Made by a program: the position numbers and the translations under genes. A DNA stretch of 64,000 nucleotides from Clostridium estertheticum (GTDB taxonomy: Bacteria; Bacillota; Clostridia; Clostridiales; Clostridiaceae), in assembly GCF_011065935.2 (NCBI RefSeq), contig NZ_JAAMNH020000001.1:5403578-5467577 (forward strand), read 5' to 3'. The notes beneath the pieces were generated by a model that had not been told where the DNA came from, made no database searches, and worked only from the letters and a program-made list of their open reading frames with translations. Position 1 is the stretch's first letter; every line of letters starts with the position of its first letter. Of this stretch, positions 17,015 through 24,371 are shown piece by piece.

Positions 17015-17677
17015 TTACTTGGCTATAATTTGATTTACTGCCATTTTACCGTTATATTCTAGCCCCTCTATAAAATTGTAGGTATATTTTTCATTAGAAT
17101 TTTCAATAAATGCTTTAATAAAGTTATGTCTAAGATTATAAAATACATTTACATCTCCGTTTACCATTTCCCAATATTTTTTATGAATACAGCTTGTGGT
17201 TTCCCATTCTAATATGTTATTTTCTGATTTTATAACCCTTGTTACTCTATCACAAGGCATGCCTTCTAACAGATACATATTAAGAGCATTATATAATTCT
17301 TCTGCCTTTTCCGGCATTTCTTTTGTTTTTAAGGTCTTTCCAACAGTTTTACCTTGCTCCGTAAAACTTAAAACAGCCATATCTTCTGCTTCTTCTCCAT
17401 ACTTTTTAATCATTTCTGTTATTGTAAATGCTGTTCTAGTTTCAACCGCGCTGATTTTATCTTGTAACCAACCATGTATATTTGATTTATCAATTATATC
17501 ATCTATATTTTTCGAGGTGTCTATTGGCATACCGTAACAAAGTGATTTCTCAACCACCTCACTTGCAATATCACTGTATTTATCTATATAAACTTCTTTT
17601 AAGTTTTTCTCTAAGTCCTCTGCCAATAAAATTTTATTGAATAACCAGGTGTGAATAGGTGCTAAAAAAGCGCTCAT
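17015..17677 (-). CDS. Conserved hypothetical protein, 220 aa
   Basis: I do not recognise the family with confidence. It is soluble and mostly helical, and begins with FLAPIHTWLFNKI, a pattern I associate with uncharacterised clostridial proteins. Three Cys occur in SLCYGMPI, EGMPCDRVTRV and TTSCIHKKYWEMV, the last two in a C...W...C-H arrangement that might bind a metal or cofactor. It has an AGGAGG-type ribosome binding site about 10 bases before the ATG, its own terminator, and no co-directional partner within 200 bases. Confidence 0.6.
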   Translation of the reverse strand: MSAFLAPIHTWLFNKILLAEDLEKNLKEVYIDKYSDIASEVVEKSLCYGMPIDTSKNIDDIIDKSNIHGWLQDKISAVETRTAFTITEMIKKYGEEAEDMAVLSFTEQGKTVGKTLKTKEMPEKAEELYNALNMYLLEGMPCDRVTRVIKSENNILEWETTSCIHKKYWEMVNGDVNVFYNLRHNFIKAFIENSNEKYTYNFIEGLEYNGKMAVNQIIAK

Positions 17678-17842
17678 TATTATTCCTCCAATATTTGTTT
17701 ATTTATTTGTTTATTTATCTATTCTATATAAGGATTATAATATATTAAACTTAGAATCACAGTAACTTATGTTACCATATAAAATATTACTGAAGTTAAT
17801 TACTATTATAGAAGTACTAAATTATAATTTTCCGTAAAAATA

Positions 17843-17866
17843 AAAAGAGCTGCTAGCCCTTTTTAT
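17843..17866 (-). terminator. Probable terminator of the 41-aa gene
   Basis: AAAAAG-A-GCT pairs with AGC-C-CTTTTT (one mismatch) around a GCT loop, flanked by A/T runs, about 30 bases after the small gene. Confidence 0.6.
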
Positions 17867-17894
17867 AAAAATCCTTTATTGAAAATCCATTTTA

Positions 17895-18020
17895 TTATTC
17901 ATCAAATCTTATTGCAGATTTACGTTTTTTCTTCTTCATATCAGAAGCTTCAATAGTATCTGGCTTTTTAGGTTTATTATCTTTTTCTTTTGCTGGTGTT
18001 TTCATTTCTTTATATGGCAT
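17895..18020 (-). CDS. Small basic protein, 41 aa
   Basis: A short gene reading MPYKEMKTPAKEKDNKPKK, then a middle section ending ASDMKKKKRKSAIRFDE. About a third of its residues are Lys or Arg, with acidic residues between them. AAAGGAG stands 7 bases before the ATG, and a hairpin terminator follows, which together make it a believable gene despite its size. Function unknown; the Lys-rich, low-complexity composition suggests a disordered nucleic-acid- or acid-binding peptide. It has no signal or membrane segment. Confidence 0.55.
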   Translation of the reverse strand: MPYKEMKTPAKEKDNKPKKPDTIEASDMKKKKRKSAIRFDE

Positions 18021-18081
18021 AAAATCACTCCTTTATTATGTATTTTTAACTTTTAACATAATTTTATTCATACATTAATTT

Positions 18082-19281
18082 TTACTTTATGTATTTTTGA
18101 GGATTTATAGGTTCTCCATTTTCTCTTACCTCAAAATGTAGATGAGGTCCCGTACTATTACCAGTACTTCCTACTTCGCCTATTTTTTCTCCCAGTTTTA
18201 CAACTTCACCCTTTTTAACATTAATAACACTACAATGTGCATAGGTAGTCTCTATTCCTCCTCCATGATCGACTTTTATTACATTGCCATAACCATCCTC
18301 CCAAGCTGCATAAGTAACTGTGCCCGCTAATACAACATTTATTGCAGTACCAAAATTCGCTGCTATATCAATTCCTTTATGCATTTTTCCCCAACGCATA
18401 CCAAAGTTTGAACTTATACTCCCTCTTGAAGGGCTATTCATATTGCTAAGTCCAAGTATTACGGGATTAATAGTTCCAACGTATATTTCTTTATTTTGAA
18501 CTGGTGTTATAATTTCTGACGCTACAATCTTTTCAGAAATGGTCTTATTATTAAGGAATACTACCTCAGAAGTAACTTTTTTAATTCCCTCTTTACCTTC
18601 CCTCTGAGTCTTTTTAACACCATTCAATAGTGTATTAGAAGGCTTTATAATTGTAGTAGGGTATATGGCTTCTTGTTTACTTATATTCCCTACTATCTTC
18701 ACAGTTATAAAAGGCATTTTTGATCTAGTGTTATATTTTATTAATTCACTCACAATTCCGGAATTTTCATATAAATCCCCTGTTTTAACCCTAACAGCTC
18801 CATAACTGATTTTATTTATTATTTCTGTTTTTATAATACTATTTACCTTCACTTGCTTAGAATAATAATCTTTTACGCAGTTCAGAATTTCACTTCCTTG
18901 ATTTTCTGATACCACATATGCTATTTTTCTATCATCTGATTTCATTACAAGTCCATCCACTACTATATTGAATTTTCTTAACATAATGTTCTTAAGGTTA
19001 TCTCCACTTATAAACATAGCAACATCATCAACCTTTGCAGTATCTATAGTGAAATCTTCTTTTACAATTACATTTCTATATTTAGACTTAATTTCATTTT
19101 GTAATTGTTTATATGTTTTATTAAACTCCCTCTTACTTTTTACATAAGTTATAGTACTTTTCCCTATAGAAACCTTATAACCATTAAACCTATAAACATT
19201 AAAATACATAATAGTAGCTGTAAGTACAAGTGTTATGAGTATCACACCTATATTCATTTCGTTTCGTTTTATAATCTTCAA
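18082..19281 (-). CDS. G5/M23 peptidoglycan endopeptidase
   Basis: 399 aa envelope protein. One N-terminal membrane anchor (about 10-30) is followed by an extracellular region of unassigned repeats, a G5 domain at about 205-270 (starting near PTTIIKPSNTLLNGVKK), and a C-terminal M23 peptidase at about 290-399. The zinc site is complete: H and D in MHKGIDIAA, the H in TTYAH, and H-L-H in GPHLHFEV. It should cleave peptidoglycan cross-links, as in clostridial cell-wall remodelling or sporulation enzymes of this architecture. The start is TTG at 19281, 7 bases after AGGAGG; the next ATG is 8 codons in. Confidence 0.85.
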   Translation of the reverse strand: MKIIKRNEMNIGVILITLVLTATIMYFNVYRFNGYKVSIGKSTITYVKSKREFNKTYKQLQNEIKSKYRNVIVKEDFTIDTAKVDDVAMFISGDNLKNIMLRKFNIVVDGLVMKSDDRKIAYVVSENQGSEILNCVKDYYSKQVKVNSIIKTEIINKISYGAVRVKTGDLYENSGIVSELIKYNTRSKMPFITVKIVGNISKQEAIYPTTIIKPSNTLLNGVKKTQREGKEGIKKVTSEVVFLNNKTISEKIVASEIITPVQNKEIYVGTINPVILGLSNMNSPSRGSISSNFGMRWGKMHKGIDIAANFGTAINVVLAGTVTYAAWEDGYGNVIKVDHGGGIETTYAHCSVINVKKGEVVKLGEKIGEVGSTGNSTGPHLHFEVRENGEPINPQKYIK

Positions 19282-19448
19282 TATTATACCTCCTATGGCA
19301 CTTACTTAATATGCCCTATATGGCTAATTTTAAACATTATTGAAATATATTTTTTAAAATCTATGTTTAACTATATGGTATACTATAGTTTGAATAATAA
19401 AATTTTTATAGATGTGATATTAAATATAAAAAGAAAGGTAGTGACTTT

Positions 19449-20435
19449 ATGAGCACTTTCATGTTTAAAAATGAAAATTATAAATATACTCCTGTGAGTA
19501 ATATTTTTATAGATAAGTTTATGCCTAGAGCTAGGGGAGAATTCGTTAAAGTTTACCTTCTTGGGCTGAAATATTGTGCATCCGGTGAAATAGGTGCTAC
19601 GTCTTCAGTTATAGCAAATACCCTTGGACTTCTAGAAACGGATGTTGTTAATGCTTGGAACTATTGGAATGATGAGAGTTTAATTAAAATGACACCTATT
19701 GATAATATGGGTAACTTTAACATTGAATTCTTAGATTTATTAGATGTTCCCGATGAAAATATCCGAAATATAAATTTACTAGAGGAATTAACTAATTCTT
19801 CTATAAAAGGTATGCTTCAAGATATTGAAAAGCTATTAGCGAAACCTCTTTCACCAAAAGAAATGACTATGTACCTAAGCTGGCAAAAAGATTATGGTTT
19901 TCCTCCAGAGCTCATACTTCTTTTAATTCAATATTGTGTATCAAAAGGCAAGGTTGACTATAGATATATTGAAACCATTGCAATCGCATGGCATGATGCC
20001 AATATTAGAAATATTGAAGATGCACAATCTTATATAAAAAAACATGAGGATAAATGGATAAATATTAGAAAAATATTAAATTACTTAGGAATAAAAGCTC
20101 CAGAAATAATGAAACCTCAAGAACAAATATTAGATAAATGGGTGAATGTTTATAAATTCTCCCTAGAGGTTATATTTAAAGCCTGCGATATCTGTTTTGA
20201 TAGACTAAGCAGGGCTGATTTTAAATATATTGATGGGATTCTAAATAGTTGGTTTAAAGATGGTATAAACTCACTAGAGGACATTGAGAAAAAAGATAAA
20301 AAACGATTGCTTTCTACTAAAGGTAATACTGCTGGTGGAAAACCTGCCAAAGGAAGTTTTAATGATTATGAACAAAGAGCCTATGACTTTGATGAGCTAG
20401 AAAAAAAATTGCTAGGATGGGATAAGAATGATTAA
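19449..20435 (+). CDS. DnaD/DnaB_2-domain replication initiation protein
   Basis: 328 aa soluble protein of the DnaD family, which helps remodel origin DNA and load the replicative helicase in Firmicutes. The N-terminal winged-helix region begins VSNIFIDKFMPRARGEFVKVYL. DnaD-like helical repeats follow, including LSPKEMTMYLSWQKDYGFPPELILLLI and YIETIAIAWHDANI, which is the DnaB_2 signature. The C-terminal tail is charged. Its stop overlaps the start of the helicase-loader-like gene by 8 bases, so the pair is translationally coupled. Confidence 0.85.
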   Translation: MSTFMFKNENYKYTPVSNIFIDKFMPRARGEFVKVYLLGLKYCASGEIGATSSVIANTLGLLETDVVNAWNYWNDESLIKMTPIDNMGNFNIEFLDLLDVPDENIRNINLLEELTNSSIKGMLQDIEKLLAKPLSPKEMTMYLSWQKDYGFPPELILLLIQYCVSKGKVDYRYIETIAIAWHDANIRNIEDAQSYIKKHEDKWINIRKILNYLGIKAPEIMKPQEQILDKWVNVYKFSLEVIFKACDICFDRLSRADFKYIDGILNSWFKDGINSLEDIEKKDKKRLLSTKGNTAGGKPAKGSFNDYEQRAYDFDELEKKLLGWDKND

Positions 20436-21408
20436 AGGGTACCAAACGAAAATATTAGCACTGTATGATAGAATAAGGGAGGAAGAAGAGAGTGACTTTA
20501 GAAAAAGAAAAACTCACATAGAAAAAACTCATCCTGAAATTATTGAATTAGATCAGAAAATAGGTAAGCTATGTATAGAATTATCCATTAGTGCTTTGAA
20601 AAGCATTCATAATAGGGATGAATATTTACGTGATCTAAGAGAAAAAATAGTGGATCTGAGAGTTAAAAAATCCGAACTATTAGTTTCTAATGGTTTTGAT
20701 ATGGAATACTTGAATTTACATTATAGATGTAATAAATGTAGGGATACTGGTTTTATTGGAAATACTAAATGTACCTGTTTTAAGCAAAAGGTTATAGATG
20801 TTTATTATACAGGTTCTGAACTTCGCGGCTTGTTAAAATCTCATAATTTCGATAATTTTAAAATGGACTACTATCCTTCTAGAAAAAGTGAACATGCATC
20901 AGAATCTCCAAAAAAGAACATGGAAAAGATTTTATCTACGTCTATGAACTTTCTAAAAAACTTCTATACCTCTGATGAAAATTTATTATTCTATGGGGGG
21001 CCTGGCACAGGGAAAACTTTTCTGTCTCACTGTATTACAAAGGAATTAATGGACAAAGGCTCCTTTGTAGTATATAGGACCGCTGAGGAACTTATAAAGG
21101 GCTTAAAAGAAATTCGATTTAATGGTGACACAGCTTTAGAGGAGCTACTAATAAATTGTGACTTACTTATTATAGATGATCTGGGTACCGAGCAAATTTC
21201 AGATTTTACTAAAATGGAAATGTTTAATTTGCTTAACACAAAGTTATTAAAACAAAAGAAAATGCTAGTGTCTACTAATTTAACCCTTGAAAATTTATTA
21301 AATACCTATTCAGAAAGAATAACCTCTAGATTACTTGGCAATTTTACTGCTTGCAAATTCTTTTGTGAGGATATAAGAATAAAGAAAAATTTGAGTAAAC
21401 TAAAATAA
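20428..21408 (+). CDS. DnaI/DnaC-like helicase loader ATPase
   Basis: 326 aa AAA+ protein expected to load the DnaB-type helicase encoded at about 40 kb. The N-terminal region has a zinc-finger-like Cys set (C-N-K-C-R-D-T-G, then C-T-C), as in DnaI. The ATPase has Walker A GGPGTGKTF (about 190-198), Walker B LLIIDDLG and a sensor-like S-T-N-L. The size is close to DnaI (about 310 aa). An IstB-type transposon helper is the main alternative, but the DnaD-like partner and zinc motif favour the replication role. Confidence 0.85.
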   Translation: MIKGYQTKILALYDRIREEEESDFRKRKTHIEKTHPEIIELDQKIGKLCIELSISALKSIHNRDEYLRDLREKIVDLRVKKSELLVSNGFDMEYLNLHYRCNKCRDTGFIGNTKCTCFKQKVIDVYYTGSELRGLLKSHNFDNFKMDYYPSRKSEHASESPKKNMEKILSTSMNFLKNFYTSDENLLFYGGPGTGKTFLSHCITKELMDKGSFVVYRTAEELIKGLKEIRFNGDTALEELLINCDLLIIDDLGTEQISDFTKMEMFNLLNTKLLKQKKMLVSTNLTLENLLNTYSERITSRLLGNFTACKFFCEDIRIKKNLSKLK

Positions 21409-21409
21409 T

Positions 21410-21497
21410 AAAAAGCACCTATTACTACAAATGCGTTAGTCTTCATGAAATGATTCTAAGACTTATTTAAATGTATTTTATGTAATATGTGCTTTTT
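21410..21497 (+). terminator. Long compound hairpin after the helicase loader gene
   Basis: Sixteen-base arms (AAAAAGCACCTATTAC and its complement with one mismatch) enclose a 56-base interior that has its own AGTCTT/AAGACT stem. A T-run ends the right arm. It probably terminates the dnaD-dnaI transcript. Confidence 0.65.
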
Positions 21498-21526
21498 AAA
21501 TATACTTAAAATTTTAAGGCAATAAA

Positions 21527-21560
21527 AAAAAAGTACTAAACATTTGTTTAGTACTTTTTT
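21527..21560 (-). terminator. Terminator of the tRNA cluster
   Basis: A perfect 15-base stem (AAAAAAGTACTAAAC) with an ATTT loop and terminal T-run, directly after the last tRNA of the minus-strand cluster. Confidence 0.85.
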
Positions 21561-21634
21561 GGAGCTAGCAATAGGAATTGAACCTACAACCTGCTGATTA
21601 CAAGTCAGCTGCTCTACCGTTGAGCCATGCTAGC
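21560..21634 (-). tRNA. tRNA-Thr(TGT)
   Basis: Cloverleaf reads GCTAGCA...TGCTAGC with encoded CCA; the anticodon stem GCTGA/TCAGC encloses CTTGTAA, so the anticodon is TGT. It is the last gene of a four-tRNA operon. Its tRNA is a natural candidate ligand for the threonine T-boxes 2.2-2.7 kb away. Confidence 0.93.
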
Positions 21635-21641
21635 AGGAATA

Positions 21642-21718
21642 TGGCGACCCAGAACGGACTCGAACCGTCGACCTCCGCCGTGACAGGGCGGCACTCTAAC
21701 CAACTGAGCCACTGGGCC
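21642..21718 (-). tRNA. tRNA-Asp(GTC)
   Basis: Starts GGCCCAG, has the anticodon loop CTGTCAC between CCGCC and GGCGG (anticodon GTC), the GGTTCGAGTCC T-arm and encoded CCA. Eight bases separate it from tRNA-Thr. Confidence 0.93.
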
Positions 21719-21723
21719 ATATA

Positions 21724-21799
21724 TGGTGGGAACAACAGGGTTCGAACCTGTGACCCTCTGCTTGTAAGGCAGATGCTCTCCCAGCTGAGCTATGCTCCC
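21724..21799 (-). tRNA. tRNA-Val(TAC)
   Basis: Starts GGGAGCA, has the anticodon loop CTTACAA between TCTGC and GCAGA (anticodon TAC), T-arm CAGGTTCGAACCTG and encoded CCA. Confidence 0.93.
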
Positions 21800-21812
21800 A
21801 TATATGTTTTAT

Positions 21813-21887
21813 TGGTGACTCCTAGGGGAATTGAACCCCTGTTACCACCGTGAAAGGGTGGTGTCTTAACCGCTTGACCAAGGAGCC
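21813..21887 (-). tRNA. tRNA-Glu(TTC)
   Basis: Starts GGCTCCT, anticodon loop CTTTCAC between CCACC and GGTGG (anticodon TTC), T-arm GGGGTTCAATTCCCC and encoded CCA. It is the first gene of the tRNA operon, nearest the promoter. Confidence 0.93.
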
Positions 21888-21943
21888 ATACTAAATTGTT
21901 ATTTATTCATCATGTGCTTCCGTCTCGCAACCCAACATAAACT

Positions 21944-21972
21944 ATAATACATAATTTTTCTTAAAGTGTCAA
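21944..21972 (-). promoter_or_regulatory. Sigma-A promoter of the tRNA operon
   Basis: TTGACA and TATTAT separated by exactly 17 bases, reading leftward about 55 bases before tRNA-Glu. This is a near-consensus promoter, as expected for stable RNA. In the rest of the 21888-22226 gap I see only a possible TTGTAG/TATAAA promoter for the flavoprotein gene. Confidence 0.8.
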
Positions 21973-22226
21973 CATATTTTCTTGTTTTTTTTTATTTATT
22001 TTTTTATATAATCCACGAATCCAATAAATTCAGTGGTTTCTCATATAAATAAAAGGTAGTCCATCACGGCGAATACTTACCTTGTTGCCAACTAGTGCTA
22101 AACATTTACTTTGATTTTTTATAACATAAAATAAAAATTAATATTAAAGGGCGCAGTTTTAGGGTAAAATTGTAGATAGCACACTCGATATTATAAATAT
22201 ATTTTTTCTCGAAGGGAGAGATTTAC

Positions 22227-23456
22227 TTGAAACATTCTCTTATAATAGTTGGCGGAGGTGCCGCTGGTTTAACCTCTGCACTTATAGCAAAAGATTTTGG
22301 AATAGATGTAGCCATTATTGAAGGAACTGATCGAATAGGCAAAAAAATATTAACCACCGGTAACGGAAGATGTAATATTAGTAATGAAAACATAAATACC
22401 AATAGATACCATAGTGAAAATCCATATTTCTTTGAGCATACACTAAATTCTTTTAACCTAGTGCAAACTATAGATTTTTTTAACCGTTTAGGCATACCTT
22501 TAGTTGCTTTAGATGGTGGCAAAATGTTTCCTATGTCATTGCAAGCCTCATCAGTCATTGATATACTACGCTTTGCAATAGAAGAAAAACATATTCCTGT
22601 GTATACAAACACAAAAGCTAAAGAAATCACTAAAAATAAAAATGGTTTTAAAATTTCCACCATGGATAGTGACACATATGAGTGTGATAAGTTAATTATT
22701 GCTACAGGAGGTAAATCTGCCCCTAAGACAGGTTCTGACGGTTCTGGTTACACCCTGGCTAAACAATTAGGCCACAGTGTAACTTCGCTGGTACCGGCCC
22801 TTGTACAGCTTAAATTAAACTATAATAGGTTAAAGGCACTATCTGGAGTAAAATTCGACGGTTATGCAGAAATATTTATAAATGGTGAATGTGTCCAAAA
22901 GGAATTTGGAGAAATACTTTTCACTGATTATGGTATCTCTGGTCCTCCTATTCTTCAACTTAGCAGGACTGTTTCTTATGGTTTATCTAAAAATACTAAA
23001 GTTTCTTTAAAAATTGATATGTTACCAACTATTACTCCTGAAAATCTAAAAGAATTTTTAGAAAGTCATTGGTCACTATTTGGAAGTCGTAGTATTCTTG
23101 ATTCATTTATTGGAATAATTCATAAAAAAATCATTCCAATAATTTTAAAACAAGTTAACATAGAAGATTTTCATAAACCTTGCTCTGATCTAAACTTAGA
23201 AGAAAAAAATGCTATATATGCACTGTTAAAGCAATGGCAATTTGAAGTTTCAGGCACCAATTCTTTTGCCAATGCTCAAGTCACTGCAGGAGGCATTAAT
23301 ACAAAAGAAATTAACCCACAAACTCTAGAATCAAATATTGTACCCAATCTATTTTTTGCTGGAGAAATATTAGATGTAGATGGAGATTGCGGTGGTTATA
23401 ACCTCCAATGGGCCTGGAGTTCTGGTGCGATTGCAGGTATTAATGCTTCCAAATAG
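22227..23456 (+). CDS. BaiN/HI0933-type FAD flavoprotein
   Basis: 409 aa NAD(P)/FAD-dependent oxidoreductase of the HI0933/YhiN/BaiN family. The N-terminal dinucleotide fold is SLIIVGGGAAGLTSALIAKDF, followed by the family signature GKKILTTGNGRCNISN at about 40-55. The C-terminal FAD motif is LFFAGEILDVDGDCGGYNLQWAWSSG. The natural substrate is unknown for most members; BaiN acts in bile acid metabolism in some clostridia, which cannot be assumed here. The start is a TTG at 22227, about 7 bases after AAGGGAGAG. Confidence 0.85.
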   Translation: MKHSLIIVGGGAAGLTSALIAKDFGIDVAIIEGTDRIGKKILTTGNGRCNISNENINTNRYHSENPYFFEHTLNSFNLVQTIDFFNRLGIPLVALDGGKMFPMSLQASSVIDILRFAIEEKHIPVYTNTKAKEITKNKNGFKISTMDSDTYECDKLIIATGGKSAPKTGSDGSGYTLAKQLGHSVTSLVPALVQLKLNYNRLKALSGVKFDGYAEIFINGECVQKEFGEILFTDYGISGPPILQLSRTVSYGLSKNTKVSLKIDMLPTITPENLKEFLESHWSLFGSRSILDSFIGIIHKKIIPIILKQVNIEDFHKPCSDLNLEEKNAIYALLKQWQFEVSGTNSFANAQVTAGGINTKEINPQTLESNIVPNLFFAGEILDVDGDCGGYNLQWAWSSGAIAGINASK

Positions 23457-23483
23457 GAAATCATCCTATTCATAGTTAAGAGT

Positions 23484-23572
23484 TTTTTCTTAGATATGCT
23501 ATAACGAAAAGTATATGTTGCTAGAATACAATCTGCGCAACATATACTTTTGTTAGCATAATCTATTTTACT
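23484..23572. repeat. Palindromic repeat, compact copy (copy A)
   Basis: A hairpin-forming repeat with arms containing AAAAGTATATGTTGC and its exact complement around a 15-base interior, extended outward by TTAGATATGCTATAAC and GTTAGCATAATCTA. The same arms bound the longer copies near 28.1, 39.5 and 39.7 kb. It lies between the flavoprotein gene and the thrS leader. The next stretch, to about 23779, shows no feature I can name. Confidence 0.8.
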
Positions 23573-23779
23573 AGATGATGAAAAACTAAAAAAAGCTCGA
23601 GATTACAAAACCTAATACTTATATTAGCAAGGCAAACGATACTATCGGATTTTTTGGTGCAAGTGGTCAATATATAGTCTCTAAGAGAATCGTCTTAACT
23701 AAGGATATAATTTTTAAATGATTGCGGACAAACATCGAAAATATGATTTTCTTATAAGAAAAAATACTATAAATATATA

Positions 23780-23808
23780 TTGACATTAAAATACAATAGG
23801 TATATAAT
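23780..23808 (+). promoter_or_regulatory. Consensus sigma-A promoter of the thrS leader
   Basis: A perfect TTGACA and a perfect TATAAT separated by 17 bases, with the expected transcription start about 15-20 bases before the first T-box stem. Confidence 0.9.
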
Positions 23809-23828
23809 TGCAAGAAAGTAAAGACTAT

Positions 23829-24066
23829 GAAGAGGATAAGTAAATAATTTACTGTTCTAACAGAGATAGAAATCCATCGGCTGAAAGGTTTCTAAGGCAA
23901 GTATTATTGAAAACCACCTCTGAGTTGAGTACTGAACTTAAGTAAGTATCTCCGCAAACCAGCGTTAAAGGTATCGAGTGATAGTAATACACATTTTTTG
24001 TGAATTGTTGTAATTTGGGTGGAATCGCGAGTATACTCGTCCCTTTTTTAGGGACGAGTTTTTTTT
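23829..24066 (+). promoter_or_regulatory. T-box riboswitch (threonine), first of two
   Basis: tRNA-sensing leader RNA upstream of thrS. It begins with the stem I strand GAAGAGGATAAGTA and ends with the conserved T-box GGGTGGAATCGCG at 24017-24029 (the usual form has ACC where this has ATC). A terminator follows: ACTCGTCCC, a loop and GGGACGAGT, then T8. The codon in the specifier loop is ACC (23913-23915, in GAAAACCACCTC), which specifies threonine and matches the downstream synthetase. Uncharged tRNA-Thr should stabilise the antiterminator and allow read-through. Confidence 0.93.
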
Positions 24067-24096
24067 GTTTTTATTAATTTTATATCATAAAGCATT

Positions 24097-24332
24097 GAAG
24101 AGGACGAGTAAATAATTTACTGTTGTAAAAGAGAGCGAAACCCATCGGCTGAAAGGTTTCTAAGGCAAGTATTATTGAAAACCGCCTCTGAGTTGAATAC
24201 TGAATTTTAGTAAGTATCTCCGCAAACCAGCGTTAAAGGTATCGAGTGATAGTAATACACATTTTGTGGATTGCTATAATTTGGGTGGAATCGCGAGTAT
24301 ACTCGTCCCTTTTTTAGGGACGAGTTTTTTTT
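24097..24332 (+). promoter_or_regulatory. T-box riboswitch (threonine), second of two
   Basis: A near-duplicate of the first leader, offset by 266-268 bases. It has the specifier ACC at 24181-24183, T-box GGGTGGAATCGCG at 24283-24295 and the same terminator arms ACTCGTCCC/GGGACGAGT followed by a T-run. It ends about 40 bases before the thrS start. No promoter is evident between the two, so RNA polymerase must pass both terminators. Confidence 0.93.
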
Positions 24333-24371
24333 GTTTTTAATAATTTTTTTATATAAGAGGAGGAAATATTT

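Noticed and set aside
21578..21853. A 91-codon + strand reading frame across the tRNA cluster
   Set aside because: It is the reverse complement of four tRNA genes, a well-known source of false protein annotations.
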